This document shows, piece after piece, positions 16,953 through 25,996 of a DNA stretch of 64,000 nucleotides. The translations under genes were made by a program, and so were the position numbers. The stretch spans positions 62,001 to 126,000 of the forward strand of contig CATVXH010000001.1 in assembly GCA_958347955.1 (NCBI GenBank). Direction: 5' to 3'. The stretch is from an uncultured Sutterella sp. Lineage in GTDB: Bacteria > Pseudomonadota > Gammaproteobacteria > Burkholderiales > Burkholderiaceae_F. Each line of letters opens with the position of its first letter. The first letter of the stretch is position 1. The notes under the pieces are model-generated. The model was not told the origin of the DNA and did not search any database. It worked only from the letters and a program-made list of their open reading frames with translations.

Positions 16953-18753
16953 AGTTCAGCGGTTCGAGTAAGCTGTGCGCATAGATCTGGCGAGTTTGTC
17001 TGTCTGAAGCACTCTGTAGCATGGTCTTTGATTGTTGAATCTGTGTCTGTATAGATTTAGGGATACCGATTTCGCCCAAGGGGTTCATCCATTGGCCTAG
17101 ACTTTTACGCAGCATTGAGCCAATATCGGTAGTTGGTTCGAAGAAATAAACGCAAGTTGTTTTTTCACTAAGTTTCGCCAATTCCCTGGCTAGATTCACC
17201 GCACTCTCAAAACCGCCGATAGTGTCAATTAACCGACGATCAAGAGCTTGCTGCCCAGTCCAAACTCTGCCTTGGGCAACTGTCTGAACGTACTGCGGGG
17301 AAAGGTTTCTGGATTTTGCCACCACGCCGATAAAGTTTGAATATGTTCTTGCCACCGACTGGGTGAGAATATTTTCCAAACGGGGGTCCATGGGTTGTGT
17401 CAGGCGTTCAGCGTTTGCCAACCAAGTTGTGGAGACGCTACCTTGACCAATTTTCGCCAATTGCAAAGAGTGCTCAAAAGTAGGAGCTAAACCGAATACG
17501 CCAATGGAGCCGGTGATGGTATTGGGTGAAGCGACAACTTTGCTGCCGCCCATGCTGATCCAGTAGCCTCCCGATGCGGCGAAATCTCCCATGCTGATAA
17601 CAACTGGTTTAACTTCTTTTGTTCGCTCAAGGGCGTGTCTAATTAGTTCACTGGCAACCGCGGATCCTCCAGGAGAATTCACACGTAAGACAACTGATTT
17701 AATACGTTTGTCGTCCCTTGCTTGATCGATGAGTTTGACTAAAGTATCCGCTCCCATAACGCCGTTTTCGGATTCTCCTTCTCGAATTTCGCCCTCGGCG
17801 ATGATAACGGCAATTTGTCCTGGTTCATTGTTAAGAGTAACGGAATAGTTATCGTATGTGACAAATTGAACCTTTTGTCCTTTTGCGATTTTGTTTTCAA
17901 TGGTATGCACGAGTTGATCGTACGTTTGAGCTCCGTCAATTAAGTTGGCGTTTAAGGCGGCTGTCGCTAAGTCCCCGTTGGCTTCCCTGAGTTTTTCAGG
18001 CAAGTTGTTAATATACTGATTGATTGAGTTTGGCATCAGGCCACGGGCGTTTTCAATGTTGCGTGAAAGCGTTTTCCAGGCGTCTGAGAGCCAAAATCGC
18101 TCACTTTGTACCCATTCTTCAGAAGGTTTGTCGGCAGTGAAACTTTCTGGGAAACTCTTGTAAGCTCCGGCCTTGAAAACGTGAACATTCACTCCTAAAG
18201 TTTTGAGTAACTCGCCGTAGTATAGACGGTTCGATGACAAGCCCTTAACTAACACTTCACCCATTGGGTGCATATAAATTTCGTTGGCGTGGGCGGCTAG
18301 CGCATATTGTATTTGGGAGAAATTTGTTCCCCATGCCCAGATGGGCTTTCCACTTAATTTATAACGATCAAGCGCCTTGCCAATTTCATCCAGCGAGGAC
18401 AGTCCCACACGCTCCAAACCATCGAGCTTCAGCAAAACAGCGGAGATCATGGGATCTTTAGCAGCTTTATCCAACGTGGCGCAAAGTTCGTGCAATGAAA
18501 CATCTGTCGGCGCCTGAGCTAAGCCAAGCGGCAAAGTCGGCTCTGTTATCGGGAGCTCTCTGACTGTTCCCTCAAGGTTCAAGACCAAGACCGACCCAGG
18601 TTGTATCGAAGGGGTTCTCGATAATGAAAATGCCCCAATGATTAAACCAACGATGACGATAAACTCAATGGCGTATAAAAGGGTTTTGTTGAAATAACCC
18701 AAACAAGTTCCGATCAGTCGAAATAATTTTCCAATCCAGCGAAAGATAATCAA
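16951..18753 (-). CDS. sppA: Signal peptide peptidase SppA, 67K type
   Basis: 600 residues, the long tandem-domain form (E. coli 618). It degrades cleaved signal peptides in the inner membrane. The TTG start at 18753 is supported by AGAGG seven bases ahead. A membrane anchor occupies about residues 24-45. The Ser-Lys dyad is visible as K199 in GAYKS (N-terminal domain) and S394 in FAASGGYW (C-terminal domain), as in the E. coli enzyme. It converges with dksA and is transcribed alone or after the upstream HAD gene. Confidence 0.92.
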   Translation of the reverse strand: MIIFRWIGKLFRLIGTCLGYFNKTLLYAIEFIVIVGLIIGAFSLSRTPSIQPGSVLVLNLEGTVRELPITEPTLPLGLAQAPTDVSLHELCATLDKAAKDPMISAVLLKLDGLERVGLSSLDEIGKALDRYKLSGKPIWAWGTNFSQIQYALAAHANEIYMHPMGEVLVKGLSSNRLYYGELLKTLGVNVHVFKAGAYKSFPESFTADKPSEEWVQSERFWLSDAWKTLSRNIENARGLMPNSINQYINNLPEKLREANGDLATAALNANLIDGAQTYDQLVHTIENKIAKGQKVQFVTYDNYSVTLNNEPGQIAVIIAEGEIREGESENGVMGADTLVKLIDQARDDKRIKSVVLRVNSPGGSAVASELIRHALERTKEVKPVVISMGDFAASGGYWISMGGSKVVASPNTITGSIGVFGLAPTFEHSLQLAKIGQGSVSTTWLANAERLTQPMDPRLENILTQSVARTYSNFIGVVAKSRNLSPQYVQTVAQGRVWTGQQALDRRLIDTIGGFESAVNLARELAKLSEKTTCVYFFEPTTDIGSMLRKSLGQWMNPLGEIGIPKSIQTQIQQSKTMLQSASDRQTRQIYAHSLLEPLN

Positions 18754-18787
18754 AATAACCTCTGACTTTCAATTGTTGACGGCTTAA

Positions 18788-19540
18788 TTATAGGGGTTTA
18801 GAAATTTTGGACGTTTTGATTTTGGGCTCGGTTTTTTTTGATGAAACCAGTATTTTTTTTACGTCACGAATGTGTGCCACACAAGCGTCAATATAACTGC
18901 ATGGGCGAACCGCCTCAATACCATGATGGTGCCAGCCTTTACACAGCACTGTTTGTATTCCTACGCTTTTTGCAATTTTTAAGTTATTAAGGCTGTCATC
19001 AATCAGGCAGCAATGATGTGCAGACACATGATGCTCGGCAAGAACTTTTCGTAGCATTTGTGCTGAAGGTTTGGGACGCCATTGTCCGAAAACTTTCATA
19101 TTTTCAGCTCGATATTGGGCGTCGAAACAATCACTTAGGTGAAGTTTCTTTAGTATTTGATCGGCAAATTGATCTGGTGCGTTTGTAAAAAGAATCTTCT
19201 TGCCTTGCAGTGACATGATCGCCTCACGCATTCTGCCCTGAGTATGAATGCTTGATGTGTCAACCAGATGGGTTTGCGTGAGAAAATCATGGGGATCAAT
19301 GCCGTGATTAAGCCATAGCCCGTAATAGGTTACGCCGTATCGGCGCCAGTACTCTTTTCTTAAGTTATTGGCTTCTTTTGCGGTCAGTCCCAATTTTTGG
19401 ACGATATATGCATCCATCAAAATATGAATGTCATGAAACATTCTCGCTGAGGCGGAATATAGTGTGTCATCCATGTCAATGAGCCAAACCTTAGGGCTAA
19501 CAATTCTGCCGCCAGTTGGACAAAACTTAAATGCACTCAT
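18788..19540 (-). CDS. HAD-superfamily pyrimidine 5'-nucleotidase
   Basis: 250 residues from ATG 19540 (an in-frame TTG at 19558 is the alternative). HAD motif I is DMDDTLYS near residue 22, motif II ILFTNAP, and motif III/IV CLIDDSLNNLKIAKSVG; the FHDIHILMDAYI segment is typical of the SDT1/PHM8-type pyrimidine nucleotidases, which hydrolyse UMP and CMP. A basic C-terminal tail (KKTEPKIKTSKISK) is not part of the fold. The terminator of the upstream gene ends only three bases before this ATG, so how it is transcribed is unclear. It continues towards sppA. Confidence 0.8.
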   Translation of the reverse strand: MSAFKFCPTGGRIVSPKVWLIDMDDTLYSASARMFHDIHILMDAYIVQKLGLTAKEANNLRKEYWRRYGVTYYGLWLNHGIDPHDFLTQTHLVDTSSIHTQGRMREAIMSLQGKKILFTNAPDQFADQILKKLHLSDCFDAQYRAENMKVFGQWRPKPSAQMLRKVLAEHHVSAHHCCLIDDSLNNLKIAKSVGIQTVLCKGWHHHGIEAVRPCSYIDACVAHIRDVKKILVSSKKTEPKIKTSKISKPL

Positions 19541-19542
19541 AG

Positions 19543-19570
19543 TTAAAAAGAGCGCCAATGAGGCGCTCTT
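19543..19570 (-). terminator. Rho-independent terminator of the FtsK-like gene
   Basis: On the minus strand AAGAGCGCC (19570-19562) and GGCGCTCTT (19556-19548) form a perfect nine-base stem with loop TCATT and the tail TTTTTAACT. It starts 9 bases after the FtsK-like stop and ends at the start of the HAD gene. Confidence 0.85.
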
Positions 19571-19578
19571 GAAGTTAG

Positions 19579-20502
19579 TTAACGATCTTCTGCAACCCGG
19601 ATGGCGGTTACCATTCTCTCGGCATCTTCATCAGAAAGCCAGGGCACCCAGCAATTAATCGGAGCTGGTTCTCCGGCTAAAACGGCTAACATATGTCCCA
19701 AATCTGTTAAGGACTCTGCCCCCTTAACTCCTAAAGCGTATTCGGACATTTCTGCCGTCGGTAATTTCAAGGAAATACGGTTACCGAAGTAGTCACGAAC
19801 TTCTTTTGGCAATACTCTGGGATCGGGCCACTGGGTGGCTAAAATCAAGTGGTAACCCGTGCTCCAACCTTTTGTCGAGATAGTTTCAAGCGCTTTAAGT
19901 AGCTTGGCTTTGAAGTCATCATCTATCATCCAAACCGCCACTTCATCGATGATGACAAAAGTGCGCAATAACCGTTTCTTCAATCCCAAGACCTTGTTGC
20001 ATTCTTCAAGGGTTTTAACTCCCAAAGTCTCAAACAATCGTTCATGAGCTTCAATGGATTTCGTGATGCCTTCCAAATAGGTTTTAGCTGTCTCGATATT
20101 GGTTTCCACACGCATTCTATGGAGTCCTTTGAGGCTCTCAAAAGACCATCCGCCATTGGGGTCGAAAACTTTAATGGCTGCCAGATCTGGTGTGTTGGTG
20201 ATAGCGATGTCTAAGATTAAATTACGTAAGAAAGAACTTTTGCCGCTACCGGTCATACCTGTGACCAAGGTATAAGGGGCGTGGGCGGCAAAGCCCTCAA
20301 AAGGAGACTCAAAATTTAAATAGAAGGGTTTGTCTTTATCCGCAGTACGGCCCAATACGAAAGAGTAGTTACCACCGTACGCATTTCGATTAACTTGGCG
20401 TTCGCGCCAAATACTCCACATACTGTCACTGCCTTCATCGGCATGTTTCTCAATCAACGCTTCGATGGCGGCCGAATAACGAAAACTGTTTTTATCTAGC
20501 AT
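19579..20502 (-). CDS. Stand-alone FtsK/SpoIIIE-type motor ATPase
   Basis: 307 residues, far shorter than FtsK (over 750). It contains only the RecA-like motor: Walker A GMTGSGKSS at residues 82-90, Walker B TFVIIDEV at about 181-188, then HLILATQWPD, FGNRISLKLP, KGAESL and WLSDED, which line up with the ATQRP, TRIAF, GAESL and SDEE blocks of FtsK. There are no membrane helices and no winged-helix gamma domain for KOPS reading. ATP-driven DNA or protein movement is therefore likely, the target unknown. The ATG has AAGGAT ten bases ahead; a terminator follows. Neighbours give no clue; it may be a remnant of a conjugative element or a dedicated chromosomal motor. Confidence 0.8.
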   Translation of the reverse strand: MLDKNSFRYSAAIEALIEKHADEGSDSMWSIWRERQVNRNAYGGNYSFVLGRTADKDKPFYLNFESPFEGFAAHAPYTLVTGMTGSGKSSFLRNLILDIAITNTPDLAAIKVFDPNGGWSFESLKGLHRMRVETNIETAKTYLEGITKSIEAHERLFETLGVKTLEECNKVLGLKKRLLRTFVIIDEVAVWMIDDDFKAKLLKALETISTKGWSTGYHLILATQWPDPRVLPKEVRDYFGNRISLKLPTAEMSEYALGVKGAESLTDLGHMLAVLAGEPAPINCWVPWLSDEDAERMVTAIRVAEDR

Positions 20503-20576
20503 GACTGAATCCTTTTAAAAACGGATACCTCTAGTTCAATCTTAGTCGTTTTTAACTCTTCGGCAAGATTTACTGT

Positions 20577-21704
20577 TTAATTTTGTTTTTTAAGTGTTAC
20601 AAGAGTAATTTCGTTGGGTATTCCCAAACGGACAGGGAAACCGTACCAAAGTCCCGTCCCACGGTTAACGTAAAGAAGCATATCGTCGATTTGATATTTA
20701 TCTTTTACAAAGCCTTTATTGATGACTTGTGCTAACCAATGCATGCCGAATATTTGCCCTCCGTGTGTATGGCCAGATAGTTGAAGAGCAATGGGATATT
20801 TTGCATGTTCCCGACTGTATTTGACTTGATGGGACAACAAGATGGTAGTGACCTCAGGTGAGACTCCTTGCAAAGCCTTTTTTAAGTTGGGGTATTCTCT
20901 GTGATAGCGGGCCGCCATTGGATCCGTAAGGCCTACGATGGCTAATTTCTCCCCTTTAACATCTAAGATGCGATGAGAATTTTTCAACATGATCATATTT
21001 AACGTTGGGTAGGTCGCCATCCAGGCATCATAATCCACATAGTGCTCATGATTACCTTCAACGCCAAAGACTCCGTAGGTAGCCTTAAGGTTCTTCAGCG
21101 GAAGCACATCACTTAAACGAGCTTCTGTTTTTCCGTCGACGATGTCGCCCGTCACGACAATCAGGTCAGGTTTTAACGCATTGGTATGCTCCACAATTTT
21201 GACAAGGCGGTTCCGGTCCAAAAGAGGACTGGCGTGAATGTCTGAAAGCTGGGCAATAGTGAAACCGTCAAGCGCTGTCGGTAAATTTTTTATTGGAACA
21301 TCTAAACGATAAACAGCCGGTTGTGATAACGCACTATAACTGCCGAACGCGGCAATTAACATAGATAGCCCTAAAAGGCTAACGGCCGTTGTAGTTGGAT
21401 GTGGAAGAGAAGTTTTTTTGATGAAACGATAAATCAGTCCTGTAGCGTCTTTTGCAAAAGCAAAAATAACTAAGATAAGTTGAGTCGAGAATAACCAGCA
21501 ATAAAGAATGATTCCCAGATGCGGGATTTGGTTGTCATAGCCAACGAAAAAAGAACGGCAAAACGCTGGATATTGGCAAGACAACAATATCAAAATAGCC
21601 AAAATTGCCTTGATACTGACATGCAGTTTGGTCTTATGGAAAAGACTGACATACATGTACAAAGCAAAGAAAACCGGAATAACGTGAATCAGTACTTGCT
21701 GCAT
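20577..21704 (-). CDS. Membrane-anchored metallophosphoesterase (YkuE/YaeI-like)
   Basis: 375 residues. The first 120 carry about four hydrophobic segments; the calcineurin-type phosphoesterase follows with all metal motifs: AQLSDIHAS, VTGDIVDG, VEGNHEHY, LLSHQ and LSGHTHGGQ. Such proteins face the outside of the inner membrane; relatives hydrolyse phosphodiesters, some of them UDP-sugar lipids or phospholipids. The substrate here is unknown. It lies 21 bp from the ctpA stop, so it could be the last gene of gpmA-envC-ctpA. Confidence 0.85.
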   Translation of the reverse strand: MQQVLIHVIPVFFALYMYVSLFHKTKLHVSIKAILAILILLSCQYPAFCRSFFVGYDNQIPHLGIILYCWLFSTQLILVIFAFAKDATGLIYRFIKKTSLPHPTTTAVSLLGLSMLIAAFGSYSALSQPAVYRLDVPIKNLPTALDGFTIAQLSDIHASPLLDRNRLVKIVEHTNALKPDLIVVTGDIVDGKTEARLSDVLPLKNLKATYGVFGVEGNHEHYVDYDAWMATYPTLNMIMLKNSHRILDVKGEKLAIVGLTDPMAARYHREYPNLKKALQGVSPEVTTILLSHQVKYSREHAKYPIALQLSGHTHGGQIFGMHWLAQVINKGFVKDKYQIDDMLLYVNRGTGLWYGFPVRLGIPNEITLVTLKKQN

Positions 21705-21725
21705 AGGACAATATTTTTTTCTTTA

Positions 21726-23195
21726 CTATTTTTTATCTGAAGATTTCTGACTTACTTCTTTAGTCTTTTCGTCTTTTTTTTCAAAGCCGGTGACAAATTT
21801 CTCACCCTTGAGAATCTTTACCGCTTGTTGCAACGGGAAGTCCTTCTCATCACCAAAGAAATAGCGAAGTTCAGGTTGCTTATCGTTTTGAGCCTGTTTT
21901 TTAGCTTCTTCCTGTTGTTCTTTCTGGTATGCGATTTTTTCCTCTTCACTCTTTAGATGATGAGCCAGATCAGCCTCCCTGATATTGAATGTAGCGTAAT
22001 TGCCCTCAGCGGTATCTGCAATTTCAATGTCGGGTGTGATGCCTGTGGCTTGAATCGAGCGACCACTCGGAGTGTAGTATCTTGACGTTGTCAGTTTAAT
22101 GCCGGTGGTTGGCTCTCCGCCGTCCAGGGGACGAAGTGGCAGTACGGTCTGTACGCTGCCCTTACCGAAAGATCGTTGTCCTAATATTTTGGCTCGCTTA
22201 TGATCTTGCAGAGCGCCTGAAACAATTTCGCTTGCGCTTGCGCTTGCCGCATTGATTAAGACGACCATGGGAACGGTTTTTGCCTCAGGCGGAACCTTGG
22301 CAACCCAGTCATTGCGGGAATTTTGTCCGTAGTTGAGATAATCGGCCGGAGTGGTTTTGAAGTTGCGGTTAGCTTCTTTGGCCCTGCCTTTTGTACTGAC
22401 GACTACTTTATCCTTTTCTATAAAGGCGGCGACTACACCAACTGCGGCATTGAGCAATCCGCCCGGATCGTTTCTCAAATCGAGAACAAGACCTTTAAGA
22501 TGATTCTTCTTTTGAAGGTCAATTAAGTACTTCGCAAGATCGTCGGCGGTATGTTCTTGGAATTGTGAGATTCTGATGTAGGCAATACCGTCTTTTAGTT
22601 CTTTCATTTTCACTGATTGCACTTTGATAATGTCACGTGTAATCGTGAAATTCAGAGGTTTATCCTCTCCTTTGCGAGCAATGACAAGATTAATTTTTGT
22701 TTTAGGTTTGCCCCGCATTCGTTTGACATTTTCTGACAGCGTCATAGCACGAGTGGCCTGGTCGTCAATTTTGACGATGATGTCGCCGGCGCGAATGCCG
22801 GCACGAGCAGCCGGAGTATCGTCAATCGGAGCGATAACCAAAACTCCAGTGGCGTCCATGGTGACTTCAAGACCTAACCCGCCGAATTCACCTTCAGTGC
22901 CTTCTTTCATTTCCTCATAAGCCTCTTTATCCAGGTAGGCAGAATGCGGATCGAGTCCTGAAAGAATGCCGGCCAACGCATTTTCCAGTAACTGGCGATC
23001 AGTCGTTTGACTCTCATCAACATAAAAAGCCTTAACTGCTGCGTATACATCAGTAAATTGGCGGATTTCCTGCAAAGGCAGTGGACTCTTAGCCGAAGAG
23101 TCGTTGGCAGGTTCCGCGCCAAAGCTCAAAGGGGAAAGGCACAAAACGAGTGCGGTTGCCAAGACGGTTTTACGTAAGGGAGATATTATTTTCAT
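21726..23195 (-). CDS. ctpA: C-terminal processing peptidase, S41 family
   Basis: 489 residues from ATG 23195. A signal peptide (ending LSFGAEPA) sends it to the periplasm. A PDZ domain follows (GGLGLEVTMDATGVLVIAPI, with ADIIVKIDD-like AGDIIVKIDDQ), then the S41 protease: the serine in SASASEIVSGAL and the lysine in RSFGKGSVQTVLP form the dyad. The C-terminal 90 residues are charged, rich in K, E and Q. The gene follows envC by 11 bp, an order kept in many proteobacteria, where Ctp trims peptidoglycan hydrolases or their regulators. Confidence 0.93.
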   Translation of the reverse strand: MKIISPLRKTVLATALVLCLSPLSFGAEPANDSSAKSPLPLQEIRQFTDVYAAVKAFYVDESQTTDRQLLENALAGILSGLDPHSAYLDKEAYEEMKEGTEGEFGGLGLEVTMDATGVLVIAPIDDTPAARAGIRAGDIIVKIDDQATRAMTLSENVKRMRGKPKTKINLVIARKGEDKPLNFTITRDIIKVQSVKMKELKDGIAYIRISQFQEHTADDLAKYLIDLQKKNHLKGLVLDLRNDPGGLLNAAVGVVAAFIEKDKVVVSTKGRAKEANRNFKTTPADYLNYGQNSRNDWVAKVPPEAKTVPMVVLINAASASASEIVSGALQDHKRAKILGQRSFGKGSVQTVLPLRPLDGGEPTTGIKLTTSRYYTPSGRSIQATGITPDIEIADTAEGNYATFNIREADLAHHLKSEEEKIAYQKEQQEEAKKQAQNDKQPELRYFFGDEKDFPLQQAVKILKGEKFVTGFEKKDEKTKEVSQKSSDKK

Positions 23196-23206
23196 AATAA
23201 AAGTTT

Positions 23207-24616
23207 CTAATCTTTTCCAATCCAAGGCAAAGGATTGAATGGTTGACCGTTCCGTCGAAGTTCAAAATACAAGCCCGGTTTTTCTTCACCACCGGTGTTA
23301 CCGACAGAGGCGATAGTTTCACCTCGGGTGACTCTGTCACCTACGCTCTTAAATAGCGATTCATTGTTAGCATAAATTGATAAGTAACCGTCACCATGGT
23401 CGACAATGATCAGATTGCCGAAACCGCGTAGCCAGTCAGAGAAAACGACCTGGCCATTAGCACAAGCCAAAACATCACTACCTTGACGAGCCTGAATCAT
23501 CAAGCCTCGCCATGTGGTGCTCTTACCGGAAACATTGGCACGAGCCTGACCATAGCGGCCGGTAATTTTACCCAAGGCCGGCATTAGCAACTTCCCACGT
23601 TGTTTGGCAAAAGCGCCGGATGGGGTTTTCCCGCCCACAGATACCTTTCCACTTGCCGGTTGTTTCTTGCGCGCTTCCTGGGCTCGTCTTTCTGCTTCCG
23701 CTTTACGTTGAGCAAGAACCTTGTCAATGTTGGCAACCAATTGACCGAGGCGCTGTTGATCTCGTTCGAGTTTGTCGATGGATGCCCTTTGTTCTGAAAT
23801 TTGTTTTTTTAGTTTTTCGAGCGTTTCTTTTCGGGTTTGTTGCTCGCGCACCAGTTGCTCACGTCCCTTTTTCTCATTGGCTTCAATATTTGCCAGTTCT
23901 TTGCGTTTGCTTTGGGTTTCTTCTGAAACAGAATGAATGCCTGCTCGTTGTTCGGAAAGCTGATTGACAGCTTCTTGCTGAGCTTTAGCAAAATATCGAA
24001 GCGAAGCGGCATCGCGAGCTACTTCATGAGGATTGGTGCCAGCGATTAACGTCTGCCAGGATTGGCGACGTGAATTTAAAAATTGCGCACGAGCGATGGC
24101 GCGATTTTGTTTTTCAGCACTTGTCAACTGACCGCTGACGGCCAGTTCCTGCTCCCTTAATTCTTTCAAGCGATTTTCAACCCGAGAACGTTCAGTGCTA
24201 AGTTCACGCAGCCTACGATTTGCTTTTGAAATTGCTTCTTCACTAGCAGCTAAAGCATCACTTGCCTCATTTTGACTGGCTTCAGCTTGAGAGAGTTGCT
24301 TTTTGAGAGAACCCAGTTGTTCCTGCAAAGACTTTTGTTGGTTTTGAAGCTCATTGCGCCGCTTTTCACTGACATCGGAATTGTTTTTTTGAGTCGACGC
24401 AGAAGTCTTCTTTGCACTTGAAGGTTTTTTCGCGGATTTATTTTTAGAAGCGGAACGAGTTGTTTTTTTTGCATTGGCTTTTTGTTGCGCAGTTTGAGCG
24501 CAAGCCTGCCCGAACCCGCTGTATGATGAGAGCGGGGTCACACTCAAACAGAGCAAAGCGCTCGCTAAACCGAGCGCTTTGATGAATGATAAAAAAGGGC
24601 GCTCGATCAATCTCAC
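23207..24616 (-). CDS. envC: Murein hydrolase activator EnvC
   Basis: 469 residues, GTG start at 24616 overlapping the gpmA stop (GTGA). After a signal peptide and a lysine/serine-rich stretch comes a long coiled coil (about 85-325) and a C-terminal LytM (M23) domain. The catalytic residues of active LytM enzymes are lost: arginine stands where the first metal histidine should be (TTWRGLMIQA) and tyrosine in place of the HxH start (GLYFELR). This is the EnvC pattern: it activates amidases AmiA/AmiB at the septum, under control of FtsEX, which is also encoded in this window (30608-32202). Confidence 0.93.
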   Translation of the reverse strand: MRLIERPFLSFIKALGLASALLCLSVTPLSSYSGFGQACAQTAQQKANAKKTTRSASKNKSAKKPSSAKKTSASTQKNNSDVSEKRRNELQNQQKSLQEQLGSLKKQLSQAEASQNEASDALAASEEAISKANRRLRELSTERSRVENRLKELREQELAVSGQLTSAEKQNRAIARAQFLNSRRQSWQTLIAGTNPHEVARDAASLRYFAKAQQEAVNQLSEQRAGIHSVSEETQSKRKELANIEANEKKGREQLVREQQTRKETLEKLKKQISEQRASIDKLERDQQRLGQLVANIDKVLAQRKAEAERRAQEARKKQPASGKVSVGGKTPSGAFAKQRGKLLMPALGKITGRYGQARANVSGKSTTWRGLMIQARQGSDVLACANGQVVFSDWLRGFGNLIIVDHGDGYLSIYANNESLFKSVGDRVTRGETIASVGNTGGEEKPGLYFELRRNGQPFNPLPWIGKD

Positions 24617-25362
24617 TTCTTGGCTTTGCCCTGAGCGGCCACAGCGGCCATCGCTGCTTCAATTTCAGCCTGATTGCCGAGATAGTAGTGACGAATAGGA
24701 TTCATGTCGTCGTCGAACTCGTAGACAATCGGGCGAGCAGTAGGGATATTTAAATGGACAATATCCTCGTCACTGATATTGTCAATGTACTTAATCAATG
24801 CACGTAAAGAATTACCGTGAGCGGCGATCAACACACGTTTGCCGGAACGAATCGCAGGCTCAATCTCTTGCTTCCAGTAAGGAATAACACGAGCCACGGT
24901 ATCTTTAAGGCACTCAGTCGCTGGAATTTCTTCTGGCTTTAAATCGGCATATTTGGGATCTCTGCCAGCCCAGCGTTCATCGTCGGGAGAAAGCGGGTTG
25001 GGCGGAATAGCATATGCGCGTCGCCAGATTAGCACTTGTTCGTCACCGTATTTGGCGGCGGTTTCGGCCTTGTTTAGACCCTGTAACGCGCCGTAGTGCC
25101 GTTCATTTAAGCGCCAGGAGTTTTTGATTGGCAAGTACATTCTGTCCATGGCATCCAATGCAATCCACAGAGTGCGAATGGCCCGACGCAAAACGCTGGT
25201 ATAAGCGAGGTCGAAATCATAGCCCTCAGCCTTTAACAGCTCGCCGGCTTTACGAGCTTCCTCTCGGCCTTTTTCGGTCAGGTCCACATCAGTCCACCCT
25301 GTGAAACGGTTTTCCAGGTTCCATTGGCTTTCGCCGTGTCGCATCAGAACTAGCTTAAACAT
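24613..25362 (-). CDS. gpmA: 2,3-bisphosphoglycerate-dependent phosphoglycerate mutase
   Basis: 249 residues from ATG 25362, the normal length; the frame is open to 25449 but the catalytic start MFKLVLMRHGESQWN fixes the N-terminus. It interconverts 3- and 2-phosphoglycerate through a phosphohistidine (the H of RHGES). RLNERHYGALQG, the AYAIPPNPL stretch and AAHGNSLRAL are all intact. It is the first gene of gpmA-envC-ctpA, a pairing seen in other betaproteobacteria. Confidence 0.96.
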   Translation of the reverse strand: MFKLVLMRHGESQWNLENRFTGWTDVDLTEKGREEARKAGELLKAEGYDFDLAYTSVLRRAIRTLWIALDAMDRMYLPIKNSWRLNERHYGALQGLNKAETAAKYGDEQVLIWRRAYAIPPNPLSPDDERWAGRDPKYADLKPEEIPATECLKDTVARVIPYWKQEIEPAIRSGKRVLIAAHGNSLRALIKYIDNISDEDIVHLNIPTARPIVYEFDDDMNPIRHYYLGNQAEIEAAMAAVAAQGKAKK

Positions 25363-25547
25363 AGAATGGGTCTCTATAAAAATAAGAAAAAAGAAAGCTG
25401 ATTTCACAATTTTAAGAGAAATACCAGAGTCGGAGAATTTTGAATGCACAAAAAGTTGTAATTTGTTGTACTATCCCAAAACAAGATGCGATTGGGCTAT
25501 TTTTTGACCGACCGCTTTTTCTTTGACTAATCGCCAGCGAGAAAATC

Positions 25548-25952
25548 GTGTTTGAATTTTTACTTGACAATATCGTTTTGGTAGCCGTGGTTGTAATTTC
25601 CGGCGGCTTTTTGCTTGAACCTTACATTCGTAAGCGTAGCCTTGGAGCGAGCTTGAGCAATGATGAAGCCATTGACTACATCAATAAGAAGAATGCGTTC
25701 GTGTTAGATGTTCGCGCAACCAAGGACTTCAAGCGAGGTGCGATTGCAGGCTCCAAGAGCATTCCAATCGAAGGATTCGAGGGCCGCATGAATGAGGTGC
25801 CCACCGATCGTCCCGTTATTGTTGTGGACACCGTGACGACCTCCAGTGTGAAGGCTGCGAAACTTCTGCGAGCCAAAGGATACAAGGATGTCTTCATTCT
25901 TGAGGGCGGCATTAAGGGATGGGTTGACGCGAAATTGCCTTTTACCCGTTGA
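25548..25952 (+). CDS. Membrane-anchored rhodanese-like protein without catalytic cysteine
   Basis: 134 residues, GTG start at 25548. An N-terminal membrane segment (about residues 5-24) is followed by a single rhodanese domain: FVLDVRATKDFKRGAIAGSKSIP is the CH2A-type block and LEGGIKGW the end. Where active rhodaneses have a cysteine in the loop after the central strand (VVYC type), this protein reads VIVVD94TVTTSS, so sulfur transfer is not possible. Position directly before secB is conserved in Burkholderiales, where grxC often lies between; grxC is missing here. Probably a binding or scaffold protein. Confidence 0.85.
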   Translation: MFEFLLDNIVLVAVVVISGGFLLEPYIRKRSLGASLSNDEAIDYINKKNAFVLDVRATKDFKRGAIAGSKSIPIEGFEGRMNEVPTDRPVIVVDTVTTSSVKAAKLLRAKGYKDVFILEGGIKGWVDAKLPFTR

Positions 25953-25996
25953 TATGTAAAGAATTTAACTCAAAAAGTCATTAAAAGGATTGAAAA

